Shown: piece by piece, positions 1 through 7,625 of the stretch
Numbering within the stretch: the stretch's first letter is position 1
How the letters are laid out: each line of letters opens with the position of its first letter
Assembly (NCBI GenBank): GCA_900618425.1
Contig: UZAN01043828.1
Location: 7,559-20,869 of the forward strand
Source of the DNA: Echinostoma caproni
Taxonomy: Eukaryota > Platyhelminthes > Trematoda > Plagiorchiida > Echinostomatidae
Reading direction: 5' to 3'
Length of the DNA stretch: 13,311 nt
Position numbers and translations under genes: made by a program
The notes under the pieces: model-generated
Seen by the model: only the letters and a program-made list of their open reading frames with translations
Told to the model about the DNA's origin: nothing
The model's database searches: none

Positions 1-419
1 ACGCTGGTTGGGACATGTGCTACGCATGTCACCAGATAGGTTGCCACGGCGAACGATATTTGCCAAGGCTGGTAGCGATTGGGAAAAAACGAAGGGCGGT
101 CAAGCTAAGACCTGGCACGAGGGTATGAAAACCCTATCCAGGAAACTAGGTCACATAGGCCCCGTTAGGCTCCCTGGCTGGGGACCTCGGGATGATGGTC
201 ACCGATGGTTAACTACACTGAGTGATATGGCTGGGTGTCGCAAACAGTGGCGCTCGTGCATCCACTCGTTATTTTTCTAACACCACTCTATATTTATTCC
301 CCATCTTCTGCTTGAATTTGCTTCGACACTCCAATCTTCATTTCGCTCTTTTATCCAAATGGGCAACCAAAACCGGCGCACGAAAGTGCATGGTTAATGG
401 TTGTAAAAACTGAAACTGC
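1..419 (+). mobile_element. RTE-like non-LTR retrotransposon, 3' end (copy 1), cut by window edge
   Basis: This is the 3' part of a non-LTR retrotransposon, running off the left edge. It holds the C-terminal tail of the polyprotein (2-280), then a UTR of about 140 bases. The UTR ends in a block shared with four other copies in the window: ATCCAAATGGGCAACCAAAA (355-374), then CCGGCGCACGAAAGTGCATG, GTTAATGGTTGT and a repeat-like end AAACTGAAACTG (about 408-419). A short simple-repeat 3' end instead of a long poly(A) is typical of the RTE clade (family knowledge). The clade name is inferred from protein style. The UTR is the short form, lacking the 12-14 nt insert of copies 3, 4 and 5. Confidence 0.8.
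2..280 (+). pseudogene. C-terminal tail of RTE-like RT polyprotein (copy 1), 5' part outside window
   Basis: The frame is open from base 2 to a stop at 278-280, about 92 residues. It opens with RWLGHVLRMSPDRLPRR and continues through GGQAKTWHEGMKTL and RLPGWGPRD to LSDMAGCRKQWRSC. This block recurs at 5509-5787 and 12724-13311 on the minus strand, so it is element-derived and not a host gene. It lies downstream of the RT thumb and is typical of the C-terminus of schistosome RTE-like polyproteins. No initiation codon is expected because the frame enters from outside. No frame break is visible in this segment, so it is the best-preserved stretch of this coding tail, but the element is only a fragment here. 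Its role in retrotransposition is not established from the sequence. Confidence 0.75.
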
Positions 420-659
420 AGTATTTGAAAACTACTGCCCATGCTAAATTGCATGAATTTGGTAAGCCGACCGGAAGAGCAATATTGCTGCTGAGTACAG
501 CGTTCTACGTAATCGTGTTTGGGCATTGAAGCCATTGCTTGAGATAACCGTCCAGAAGTTGACCATAGACTTTTACTTCTCTTGCACCTCCCTCAAGACG
601 GATTAACTTGCTGTTCATCTTATGATATAATTTCACATGCATTGTGAGCTGGACAGCGG
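420..659. other. Spacer between RTE-like copies 1 and 2, nothing recognised
   Basis: The stretch between the 3' end of copy 1 and the first detectable homology to copy 2 has no recognisable domain in any frame. Short open frames on the minus strand (about 420-535 and 505-659) are low-complexity in composition and look like chance openings. Confidence 0.5.
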
Positions 660-1000
660 TCAGTTGTGCACCGGAGCAAATACCTACCCCCCGTGGATAA
701 CGACGGCTGATGTGAGCGAAGCATATCATCAGTTGCGCTTTCTTTGAAGCGATATTTGCAGAAGCAGGTAATGGATGGAAAAAATTCGGTTGGTCAAACT
801 AAGACCCAGCATGAAGATATGAAAGAGGACTAAGAAGTATGACTTGCGTAAGGCTCCCCGGTCGGGAACCCAAGAATCAGTCTAATCGAATTGCAGAGAC
901 ACGGCATGTAATGCCTGTGTCGTAAATAGTGGCGAATGTGCACCTAATCAATTTCTTTACAGTTGCACTTTAACTACATTCGGTTTCTTCACATTGATAC
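660..1000 (+). mobile_element. Strongly eroded RTE-like 3' region (copy 2)
   Basis: Nucleotide-level homology to copy 1 is visible in order: ATATTTGCAGAAGCAGGTAA (about 752-771) matches the 'IFAKAGS' stretch, GGTCAAACTAAGACCCAGCA (791-810) matches 'GQAKTWH', AAGGCTCCCCGGTCGGGAAC (850-869) matches 'RLPGWG', and TGTCGTAAATAGTGGCGAAT (919-938) matches 'CRKQWRS'. The reading frame is destroyed by stops and indels. A segment around 680-745 may correspond to the upstream 'HRLRWLGHVLRM' region but is poorly conserved. I cannot find the conserved UTR or 3' tail, so the right border is approximate. It is the oldest-looking copy and lies in the same orientation as copy 1. Confidence 0.6.
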
Positions 1001-1849
1001 TGTTCTCAACTCTCTGGGTTCCTCTTTACACTTTCAGAGAAACAACACATTAAATAAGTGTTGATAAGACGATTTGGAATATGTTTTTCAAATTTAAATG
1101 AGTGAATTTAAAACTTAAGTGGGTCGTATCGCCAACATAGGGCATAATTCCCAAAACAATCACAAATTTCTAAAGGAAAGGTGTGCGTTTGTGTCAGCAC
1201 CACGTCTATGGTTTCATCCTTTTACTCATTTTAGTATATAGTGGCTTGTTGGCCTGACCACTGAAATAGCCCATACAAATGCATGCGTATCACACTTTTC
1301 ACAACGTTCTCTCCCGCCTTCTTACTGCCTATGTGGGGGTTTGACCCAAGGTATTTAAACAACAAATTCAGAGGACTGAAGAACCGAATCCCTCTCAACC
1401 TGATTCGCAGTTAACCATCTTTTCTATGATGTAGACAACATCACCATTTCAATCAAACTTGTTGAGATTATAGGAGATGCTCATTGCGATTCTGGAAACA
1501 AAATCCGGTAGGAGGAACAAGCTATTTTCCGACAATTCATCAACTAACCATTTGCGATTGCATAGGTCAGGCATTAATTATTGTTTGATCCGGTGTAAGG
1601 TGTACCATTTGGTATCAAGTAAAAAGTGATACCCAATCTGGGTCAACACTCCGAGCGAGCCTACCCTCGGAAAAGATATTCTTCCAGTCACCCCGCTGGA
1701 ATTCGGTGGAAGAGATGGTCAAGTCAAGAGTGCACTTTATTCATCCTATGTGGACAGAATTTTCAGTGAAAAGAACTTTATCGCTTTTGTTTTGGCATTG
1801 CACGCTACTAAAAATGAGCTTCAAGATATGACAAATAGTAAATGAGATG
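1001..1849. other. AT-rich spacer, no gene recognised
   Basis: About 850 bases between RTE-like copy 2 and the CR1-like element. All frames are broken by frequent stops and I see no transposon motif. The 3' UTR of the minus-strand CR1-like element may extend leftwards into 1740-1906, but I cannot see a terminal repeat or poly(A)-like tail that fixes its end. Confidence 0.5.
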
Positions 1850-1906
1850 ATAATGAATCGGACACCGAGAACGCGTAAAAAATAAGAAAAATGTCAACGT
1901 GGAAAT

Positions 1907-2545
1907 TTACATTAGACTGTGTATAAGTTCGTTTGATATTCGCTCCCTAGAAACCAACAAACGTGGAAGGTAAGGTACAACTGAGTTGTGGAAAGCAATG
2001 GTACGATTAAATAAAGGTTTAAATTTATTGCGGGTTACAGAAGTTGAAGTGGAGCTAGATAGAGCTGCGTGTAAGGGATGTGATGCATCGGACAAGATGG
2101 ATTCACACATACAGTCACACGCATTCAGGTGTTGGTTGACAATGGAATCTACCAGCTCCTCATAAGATACAGCTCCATATTTAGAGATGCTTTCAGAGAA
2201 TGTCTAATTAATATGAAATCCTTAGACAGTAGACCGACAAAGATAACGGGAGAGCAGTAGGTCCAATGGCATAAAACGCATGAGAAAATAAATTTGGAGA
2301 TGATGTACACTGGCACACTCAGATGCCGAAGGCGTGAAATATAAAAGGTCAACTTTCTGATTTGTTTGTTCTACGTGATAGGACCATTTGAGGTCAGCAG
2401 ACAGGAAACATCCAGGATATTTGAAATGTTTCGACCTTTCAACTTTTAAGTTATTGATCACGAACAGATGAACAGATGATCCAGAAAGAGTTGATGGCAT
2501 ACGGTCAATGGGAAACAAAACTTCAATGCATTTATTGAGGACCAT
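1907..2545 (-). pseudogene. CR1-like RT thumb and C-terminal domain, frameshifted
   Basis: Three overlapping minus-strand frames make up the region after the RT palm. The first (2545-about 2340) reads NKCIEVLFPIDRMPS, then KYPGCFLSADLKW, matching the 'YLGV..s.dLkW..Hv' block that follows the palm in CR1/Jockey RTs. The second (about 2352-2149) carries VPVYIISKFIFSCVLCHWTYCSPV, part of the thumb. The third (about 2150-1907) carries LHAALSSSTSTSVTRN and FHNSVVPYLPRLL and ends at a stop, probably the original C-terminus. Frameshifts fall near 2545, 2345 and 2145. The order is colinear with the RT upstream, so this is one decayed ORF and not three genes. Confidence 0.75.
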
Positions 2546-3510
2546 TCAGATATGGAACTTATGGCTGATTGAAGGGGGTTAGTTGAAAGGTTGTTGTTGT
2601 GAGATGCACCACTAACTACTATGCCATCGGCATATTTAAAAGTGAAAACATTTGGGGTGATTGGCAAATTTTGGATATAAAAGGAGAACAAAAAAGGGGA
2701 TAAAATTGTTCCCTGCATTTTACCCTGGTTTACAGTAACAGCAGAAGACCTAATACCATTGAGACAAATGAATTAGCGTCGGTCGGTAAAATAGTCGTGA
2801 ATCTAATTCAAAAGATGTGGCGGGAGATTATTTCACCGTAACAGTGTAAATAGGATGTTTATGTCGACAGAGTAAAACGCGTTTGTGTAGTCCAAGAAAC
2901 AAACGTGAACAATTTTATGTTTTTGGTTTATAGTGGATAAAATAGAATGTATAAGACAAGCAACCACATCTAAAGTAGAGCGACGCTTACAATGAGCAAA
3001 CTGACTAGAATCACTGACTAGAAAATCAAGATTAGAGGATAAGTGCTTAATATTAATACGCTCAAAAGCCTTAAGTAATACTGAAGATTAGGCAACAGGC
3101 CGAAACTTACCCTTTTCTTTTTTAGGTACTGGAGTGATGCGCGCATCACGCCATGTGTTACGTAGTTTTCCTTCTGACAGACATGTATTAAAGATAAATG
3201 AAACGGTTTGTGTGAGGTGGTTTGCACATGTTTTAAGGACCGCTGAGGATAACCCATCAGGACCAGCTGCTTTATTTCCATTGACAGCATTTAACTCCTT
3301 TAAAACTTGCTCTATTGTGACAGACACAGGAAGGTGAAAATCAAGTGACGTTGTGTTTGGACTCGGCAAAGCTTGCACAACGTTTTTCACTGAAGGAAAT
3401 GATTTGTTGAGCTCATTGATATCACATGAGACTGTAGTAGGTAAAGTTGAACGACCACAAAGTAACTTCAGTGCGTTCCAAAGCTGACTGCAGGATTTGA
3501 CTCCTAGCAT
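2458..3510 (-). pseudogene. CR1-like reverse transcriptase domain with four in-frame stops
   Basis: One minus-strand frame runs from 3510 to 2458, interrupted by stops at 3088-3090, 2833-2835, 2803-2805 and 2773-2775. It shows the RT blocks in order: NGNKAAGPDGLSSAVLKTCA (fingers), ITPVPKKEKGKFRPVA, LVSDSSQFAHCKRRSTLD, motif A FLDYTNAFYSVD (about 2898-2863) with its catalytic Asp kept, QGTILSPFLF, and motif C FKYADG (2640-2623). Motif C is normally F-Y/K-A-D-D. The second Asp codon is GGC (2625-2623), a single transition from GAC, so polymerase activity would be lost even without the stops. Intact RT would copy element RNA at the target site. The frame is otherwise well kept, suggesting decay mainly by point substitution. 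Confidence 0.85.
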
Positions 3511-3616
3511 ACAATTGATTGAGATGTGCTATCTGGCTTCTGATGTGAAAGTTGACAGATATGACCGTCAGTTTATTTCTCGAGCGATACGCCCCTTCTT
3601 TCAGCCTTCGTAACCC

Positions 3617-3859
3617 TTAAAGTCTATCGGAGATGAATCGGTTGGGCTGTAGATGAATCCTTTCCTGAGGGCAGCACACATCACAACAATAGTTTAGGTG
3701 ATTGGTAAGGTTCTCACAGAAGACTGAAACATCTGGATCGAAGAGTTGTTGTAAGTCCGTACCGCCAACCATGGATTTTAACTCCATCAAATTGGTCAGA
3801 TGATTTTGTCGTAAACATATCTTACGAGCATTTTTTTCATCAGGATTTGTTGCTTGCAT
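3617..3859 (-). pseudogene. CR1-like linker between endonuclease and RT
   Basis: The minus-strand frame contains LQQLFDPDVSVFCENLTNHL followed by CCDVCCPQER. This matches the style of the linker in CR1-type ORF2 proteins, where a 'l-f-x(n)-D-V-x-x-F' stretch and a Cys/Pro segment precede the 'r-r-L-k' region leading to the RT. Just downstream, in another frame, GLRRLKEGAYRSRNKLT-like coding continues to about 3511, so the linker and RT belong to one ORF with a frameshift around 3600-3620. It is recognised mainly by position and colinearity. I would not call it in isolation. Confidence 0.55.
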
Positions 3860-3877
3860 TTACCAACTGACTACGAG

Positions 3878-4225
3878 TTAGTCAAGAGTGATGTATAGGT
3901 TTGAAAACATGATCGAGGAGTGACGCAGGAGAAAAGGTGGTTTACATTCTACAGAAATACAAGAAATGTTTCGCATGCAGTGAGCAAATATGCATTTGGT
4001 GGAGTTACGCCGCGACCGGTGTACATAATTGATTACGCCTCCATCTTTGGTTTTCCTTCCTGGAGGTCTATCTGCCCGAAATAATTGGAAGCCTTCGATC
4101 TGAACCAATTCGACCTCGACAGATTCTTGGAAAAGTAGCAGAAAAATTTTGGAGTACTCACCGTAGTGAAACAGAAGACCGATATCCGATAGCTTAGAAA
4201 TAATTAAAGAGAAATTCGACGACAA
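3878..4225 (-). pseudogene. N-terminal half of CR1-like apurinic-type endonuclease
   Basis: The minus-strand frame holds VQIEGFQLFRADRPPGRKTK followed by DGGVINYV. This is the hallmark 'v-G-y-x-l-f-R-x-D-R-x-x-r-x-G-G-V-x-x-Y-V' block of the exonuclease/endonuclease/phosphatase fold in CR1/Jockey elements. The endonuclease nicks the target DNA to prime reverse transcription. The later catalytic blocks (a G-D-F-N segment and a terminal S-D-H) are absent: after SNLYITLD a stop occurs, and the next coding piece at 3859 is already linker. A deletion near 3860-3880 is the simplest reading. The beginning (MSSNFSLIISKLSDIGLL) resembles the start of the fold but is degenerate. Confidence 0.65.
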
Positions 4226-4619
4226 AATAATCGGAAAACCAATGCTCTTCAGGTTTCGGTGCCCAAGTGCAACTTTCCAGCCAGCGCGATGTTTTTTCCG
4301 TTTGCCATGTGAATTTTGGTGATTCTTTTGACTTTAGTTCTCACAAAACGAGAAAAAGCACGTAAGGACGGTTCGTTGATATATTCCACGGATACTCGTA
4401 CGGAAATGAAACTGAGCGCGTTGTAGGTTATCATTGAGGTCACCGTAATTGATACAAAAGTATATCTAGAGGTTGTGTGTGATGAAAAAACCAAAGATTC
4501 AACGATAACAAAAAAATGACACGGCCAATTTCAAAGGCCCCGCCGATGATGCATTTTGCATACGCACAAAGAAGTGTTTTATCCGGGCCTCACCTCTGCC
4601 AGGTGTCAACCAAATGCTT
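4226..4619. other. Unassigned stretch upstream of the CR1-like endonuclease
   Basis: This lies between the recognisable CR1-like coding sequence and RTE-like copy 3. A minus-strand open frame at 4494-4249 has no motif I can name. It could be upstream sequence of the CR1-like element or flanking DNA. No terminal structure marks the 5' end. Confidence 0.4.
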
Positions 4620-4905
4620 GATTCAGTTTCAGTTTGTAAAACCGTTAACTATGTACTTTCGTGCAGCGGTTTTGGTTGGTCTTTTGGCTGCCCATTTGGA
4701 TGAACATCAAGGAGAGAAGCAAGAAAATTGAAAGCACAATAAAATTTAAAAAAAATAGAGAACTTCAGTGAACTATGGTTGCAAAGAAATTGAGAAGATG
4801 CACGAACGCCCAGTTTGCGACACTCAGCCATATCACTCAGTTCATCTAACCATTGATTAAAATGATCCCGCAATCCTCATCCAGGAAACCTAACGGGACT
4901 TATTG
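4620..4905 (-). mobile_element. RTE-like 3' end (copy 3), 5'-truncated
   Basis: Read on the minus strand, this is the end of the RTE-like element. The 3' tail and UTR lie at 4620-4710, with GATTCAGTTTCAGTTT (4620-4635) as the complement of the simple-repeat end, ACCGTTAACTATGTACTTTC (4641-4660) and CTGCCCATTTGGATGAA (4688-4704). The last coding bits follow at 4873-4790 and read NQWLDELSDMAECRK, the counterpart of 'RWLTTLSDMAGCRK' in copy 1. Homology stops near 4905, just after the RLPG-coding stretch, so only about 285 bases were inserted or survive. The UTR carries the long-form insert between GGTTTTGGTTG and CCCATTTGGAT. Severe 5' truncation is normal for target-primed reverse transcription. 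I did not find a convincing target-site duplication. Confidence 0.75.
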
Positions 4906-5280
4906 GATACGTCAGATAACCGGTCTAGTGAGACTGGGTGACAGCTGGTGCGCAGCGAGTGCTGCTGGAATTTCTGTCTGAATGTATCGAACATGTTTAT
5001 CAACCAGTCACTTCTTGTAAACGTCCGCCCTATGAAACGCTTCAACCGACGTCGGAGTGACACACTGACGAATGCAACGTAGGACTTCTAACATATCTAT
5101 CCATACTGCATAAAGCTTCCAAAGCTATGGATCGACCAACCATGATATTACTTATCAAGTTAACCACGGATGATTTCACCATTTTCAGAAATCCTTGAAA
5201 ATGTCAGCGTTGTTGCGCGATCTAACCTATTGAATTCTACTTAGAAGGAGTTATTATATTGCATCTAAAGTAGTGTTTGA
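4906..5280. other. Spacer, possibly N-terminal PLE remains
   Basis: Nothing is clearly identifiable. Its right end runs into the first detectable PLE-like residues at about 5281. The upstream part of a PLE ORF could lie here on the plus strand, but the frames contain too many stops and no diagnostic motif. Confidence 0.35.
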
Positions 5281-5377
5281 AGCGTTTGGTGATCAGTCGT
5301 CAAATCTGAAACTATTCTTTGGGAACATAGGGAATCAATACTGAAGTACAAGCCCAAAGCGAATCTCCTTACTGACC
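5281..5377 (+). pseudogene. PLE ORF fragment upstream of the RTE-like insertion
   Basis: In the frame starting at 5281 the sequence reads, after a stop in the fourth codon, SVVKSETILWEHRES then ILKYKPKANLLTD, and ends at the border of RTE-like copy 4. In PLE polyproteins a 'Y..kp..nLLt..E..aLk.Lk' stretch leads into the ADKG block. The other half of that stretch (TEGVKQLK) starts immediately after the insertion, at 6156. The assignment depends on this continuity across the insert, so it is weaker than the calls downstream. Rejoining the two sides at the duplicated heptamer leaves a one-base frame offset, as expected in a decayed copy. Confidence 0.5.
5371..5377. repeat. Target-site duplication, left copy (ACTGACC)
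   Basis: The heptamer ACTGACC lies directly before the simple-repeat 3' end of RTE-like copy 4 and recurs at 6140-6146, directly beyond its truncated 5' end. A direct repeat at both exact borders is the expected footprint of non-LTR insertion. The next base (C at 5378) is ambiguous. Confidence 0.65.
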
Positions 5378-5508
5378 CGTTCAGTTCAGTTTCTACAACC
5401 ATTAACCATGCCCTTCCGAGTGCCGGTTTTGATTGCTCTCTTTCGGCTGCCTATTTGGATGTGAATTAGGAGAAAGACAGAGAAGAGAAACTTTAGGATT
5501 TCATTGCA

Positions 5509-6139
5509 CTAATTTTGCAGAAAAATTGACATGATGCACGAACACCACTGTTTACGACACCCAACCATATCACTCAGTGTCTCTGGCCATCGGGTGTGAT
5601 CATCCCGAGGTCCCCATCCAGGGAGCCTAACGGGACCCGTGGGACCCAGACGCCTGGTTAGGGTTTTCATACCCTCGTGCCAGATCTTACCGTGACCACC
5701 CTTGACTTTCTTCCACCCACTACCTGCCTCGGTGAACATTGACCACCGTGGCAACCTGTCTGGTGACATGCGTACCACATGCCCCAATCAATGCAATTTA
5801 TGGAGGGCGACCCTATGCTCCAGTGGGCGACCGCATTTACCTGAAACTCTGCACCTAACCTCGACATTGCTCGTCCGGCTGCCCCATCAGATTCGTGCAA
5901 TACTGCGTCGACAGCGGTGTTCGAACACCGACAGTCTATCTTTTGCCTCTTTTCTTAATGACCAAGTTTCCGCGCCGTATAGCAGAAGTGCACGAATGGC
6001 CGCGGTATACACCTAACAGGCAGTCGGATGTCGCGTCGGCGCCACAGATGTCTCAAGTTGGTAAGTTCCAACCGAGCCTTCTTTATGCGTGATGCGTCCA
6101 CCGAGTGAGATGTAGCTGCCCAAGTAACAAAACTTATCC
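5509..6139 (-). pseudogene. RTE-like RT C-terminal region and tail domain (copy 4), frameshifted
   Basis: The best-preserved part, 5787-5509, reads MGHVVRMSPDRLPRWSMFTE, then GWKKVKGGHGKIWHEGMKTL and RLPGWGPRDDHTRW, ending with LSDMVGCRKQWCSC and a stop at the position where copy 1 also stops. Upstream, 6105-6040 encodes ASRIKKARLELTNLRHLWRR, equivalent to SARIQKARLEFTNLRHLWRR in copy 6. Between them (about 6030-5790) the homologous frame is broken, but amino-acid matches to copy 6 remain in alternating frames. A frameshift lies near 6095, where VDKFCYLGSYISLGGRI changes to RIKKARLE. The region follows the RT thumb. The copy cannot make a working polyprotein. Confidence 0.78.
5915..5930. repeat. 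Perfect 16-bp palindrome inside RTE-like copy 4
   Basis: CGGTGTTCGAACACCG is its own reverse complement. The same palindrome occurs at 13124-13139 in copy 6, at the equivalent place where the protein reads SVFEHRC. It is therefore an ancestral element sequence kept in two diverged copies, probably a by-product of the codons. Confidence 0.7.
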
Positions 6140-6146
6140 ACTGACC
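6140..6146. repeat. Target-site duplication, right copy (ACTGACC)
   Basis: This is the second copy of the heptamer at 5371-5377. It abuts the last base attributable to RTE-like copy 4, where the minus strand reads GTGGATAAGTTTTGTTAC (VDKFCY), and PLE coding sequence follows directly. Confidence 0.65.
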
Positions 6147-6584
6147 GATGCACGCACAGAAGGAGTAAAACAATTGAAAAGGGATGGATATGTTGTAGTA
6201 CCTGACTCTGACTAGTGCTCCGGTGTAGTCATAGTAAATCACACTATAAGGAAACGCTAATTCATATTACGGAACGAAGCCGAATTCGAGCGTGATGCTT
6301 ATCCACACGATCGAAATGCAGTACAGAAGAAAATCTGCGCGGAACTGAGAATCCTGATTCCTGTGAACCTTAAACAACAGTTAGTGATGAAATATTTGAA
6401 CACGATGGAATAAGACAAGCGGCAAATGTACAACTTATCGAAGCTGCATAATGTAAGTGTTCCATTAAGGCCCATTCCAAATATAATCAATTCACCCGAA
6501 CATGCATCACCAAAGTTAGTAGCTAAACTACTAGATCCGTTGGGAATCGCGCTTTCTCGGCGTAATGCCAGTGGCACGAATTAG
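6147..6584 (+). pseudogene. PLE reverse transcriptase, N-terminal block and fingers
   Basis: A single frame (codon starts divisible by 3) runs from the insertion border to a stop at 6582-6584, broken by stops at 6213-6215, 6258-6260 and 6411-6413. It reads EGVKQLKRDGYVVVPDSD, then after the first stop CSGVVIV, then NEAEFERDAYPHDRNAVQKK, NLSKLHNVSVPLRPI and NSPEHASPKLVAKLLDPL. Penelope-like RTs have 'lkelk.d.divvlpADKGggvVimn', then 'YGLPKiHK..vPLRPI.s..nSp...laK.La..L.pL' in the same order. The ADKG is degraded to DSD-stop, and YGLPKIHK has become YNLSKLHN. The palm motif A region (F-D-x-x-S-L-F-T) that should follow is not found, so an internal deletion near 6585-6690 is likely. Confidence 0.72.
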
Positions 6585-6656
6585 AGGCATCTTTGATTAG
6601 GGACTGGAATCTTTTCATAAGGACATGATTCACAATTTTATGGAGAGGATGCTGAG

Positions 6657-7190
6657 GTGTTTGGGAGTGTTGAAACAGAAAGGTCAATGCACCTGGTAGC
6701 AGACTGGCTTCGGTGGTGCAATACTTTTGTATTGATTCAAACTGTTTATTTTCTGCATATTTTCCTTCAACTTAAAGGTTTAATGAAATTCCATATTTCG
6801 GCTTTTACTCGGTTTTCGTTTAGGTTCTCAAAAGCGTTAAACACCATGTACATAAGAGAAAAGATGAACCGAAAATCCAGAATGAGGAACGTGTGCAATA
6901 CGTTTTCGCGGAGTTCATGTACATTTCACAAGCTTCAGCCAATCTCATACAAAATTGGTTTTATTCACACACCATTGAACAGAAAAGTTGAAATATGCAC
7001 AGGAGACTCTCCATATGACGAAATTGATGCCTCAAAAAAGGTAGTAAAAACACATGGATATACAATTGCATTTATTGCTACAAATGCTAGAGCAAAACCA
7101 AAAGCACAGAAAACAACAACTACCTCAAAAATGAAAGCTCTCCGGAATTTTCTACGTAAAATGTGGCAATGTGATCGCATCAACCGATAA
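6657..7190 (+). pseudogene. PLE reverse transcriptase palm/thumb and connector to endonuclease
   Basis: This 177-codon open frame is in the same frame as the fingers segment. Residues 19-28 read RWCNTFVLIQ (6711-6740), aligning with the PLE palm signature R-Y-V-D-D-T-F-V-L-I: one catalytic Asp appears deleted and the other is Asn. Residues 96-114 read ISYKIGFIHTPLNRKVEIC (6942-6998), matching the thumb block 'sYKiGLi.tLl.Ra..iC', followed by EIDASKKVVKTHGY. Around 6830-6940 the better match sits in another frame, with HVHKRKDE and FRGVHVHFTSFS resembling 'vYRKPTFtG.y.hf.SF', so two compensating frameshifts are present. The ATG at 6657 is not a real start. The open length is mostly chance plus surviving ORF. 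Confidence 0.68.
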
Positions 7191-7625
7191 GTTAATAAGC
7201 GGTTGAACTTTGCCGTCAAAAGCACCTACTGCCCCAGTCGACCTGCTCGTCGTATTCACTACCACCACCTGGATACTAACCAACATCATCGGTAAAAGAA
7301 CGGTTATCCTCACCTGTTGTCAAATCTAACTGCATTTAGCAATTCCGATGAGGACGCTCAGTCATCTATACAGCAGGTCAGAGAACCAGTTACGTCACCG
7401 AATAACCGAACACATTCAGTTGTGGCTTAAGAAAGCGATGAATAATTCAGCCAATTAAAAACGGCGAACGACAAGTTGGAAACTATTACGTCGTCAACTA
7501 GGTCAAAATGCATTTGGTGGGGTCAAGCTTCATTATAAATTGAGAAAGTAATCTTATTTAAGTTTCATAAGCGACCATTACTCGTACTTCGATCATCACA
7601 CCCATGTATTAGGGAGTTCGGAGGA
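7191..7625 (+). pseudogene. PLE GIY-YIG endonuclease remnant
   Basis: Just after the stop at 7188-7190, in the same frame, VNKRLNFAVKST resembles the 'i.rRln.ai..tf' connector of PLE proteins. NSDEDA (7341-7358) then matches the segment before the YIG motif. In the next frame, YSRSENQLRHRITEHIQLWL (7369-7428) matches 'YiGrTe.qL..Ri.eHi..wl', the GIY-YIG helix carrying the catalytic Arg. A third frame gives ETITSSTRSKCIW (about 7480-7518), matching the '..SSi.rHl' block. Residues RPLLVLRSS (about 7575-7600) may be the last part. In complete PLEs this nuclease nicks the target DNA. Here the core GIY and YIG tyrosine context is lost and at least three frames are involved. Confidence 0.6.

Larger units (their letters stand above)
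1850..4225 (-). mobile_element. CR1/Jockey-like non-LTR retrotransposon, 5'-truncated and decayed
   Basis: Reading leftwards on the minus strand, the parts follow the order of a CR1-type second ORF: partial apurinic-type endonuclease (4225-3878), linker (3859-3617), RT (3510-2458), then thumb and C-terminal domain (2545-1907). The RT is recognised from KAAGPDGLSSAVLK, RITPVPKK, KFRPVA, the motif A segment FLDYTNAFYSVD, QGTILSPFLFSFYI and YADG. Schistosomes carry CR1-like families such as SR1 and pido, but I cannot say which, or whether this is a further family. The element is non-functional: four in-frame stops in the RT, several frameshifts, a lost catalytic residue and loss of much of the endonuclease. 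Both outer borders are approximate and no target-site duplication was found. Confidence 0.82.
5378..6139 (-). mobile_element. RTE-like non-LTR element (copy 4), 5'-truncated, nested in the PLE
   Basis: On the minus strand this copy starts within the RT C-terminal region (VDKFCYLGSYISLGGRI, 6140-6089), continues through LTNLRHLWRRRDIRLPV, the conserved tail domain and the UTR, and ends in the simple-repeat complement CGTTCAGTTCAGTTT (5378-5392). Its borders coincide with a 7-bp duplication. The UTR shows the long form with a 14-nt insert (GATTGCTCTCTTTCGGCTGC, 5431-5450). It interrupts the PLE at the point between LLTD and EGVKQLK, so it inserted after the PLE. About 760 bases survive of an element that would be several kilobases when complete (family knowledge). 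Confidence 0.82.
5281..7625 (+). mobile_element. Penelope-like element remnant (RT plus GIY-YIG), interrupted by RTE-like copy 4
   Basis: The plus strand carries, in order, the blocks expected of a GIY-YIG-type PLE. ILKYKPKANLLTD (5338-5376) precedes the RT. After the RTE insertion, EGVKQLKRDGYVVVPDSD (about 6159-6212) matches the 'ALkeLk.d.divvlpADKG' block. VPLRPI (fingers, about 6459-6476) and NSPEHASPKLVAKLLDPL (6489-6542) follow, then RWCNTFVLIQ (a degenerate YVDD palm, 6711-6740), SYKIGFIHTPLNRKVEIC (thumb, 6945-6998) and a RHRITEH GIY-YIG relic (7393-7413). Most blocks share one frame (codon starts divisible by 3), so this is one decayed ORF. PLEs are known from schistosomes (Perere-10 type). 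Ends are approximate and no terminal repeats were identified. Confidence 0.72.

Noticed and set aside
3134..3337. Plus-strand 67-codon frame opposite the CR1-like RT
   Set aside because: It is antisense to a well-supported RT segment and has no motif of its own.
4610..4910. Target-site duplication around RTE-like copy 3
   Set aside because: No matching direct repeat of 6 bases or more at both estimated borders. The 5' border is uncertain.
5667..6092. Several 65-104 codon frames on both strands within RTE-like copy 4
   Set aside because: These are out-of-frame shadows of the RT tail domain seen on the minus strand.
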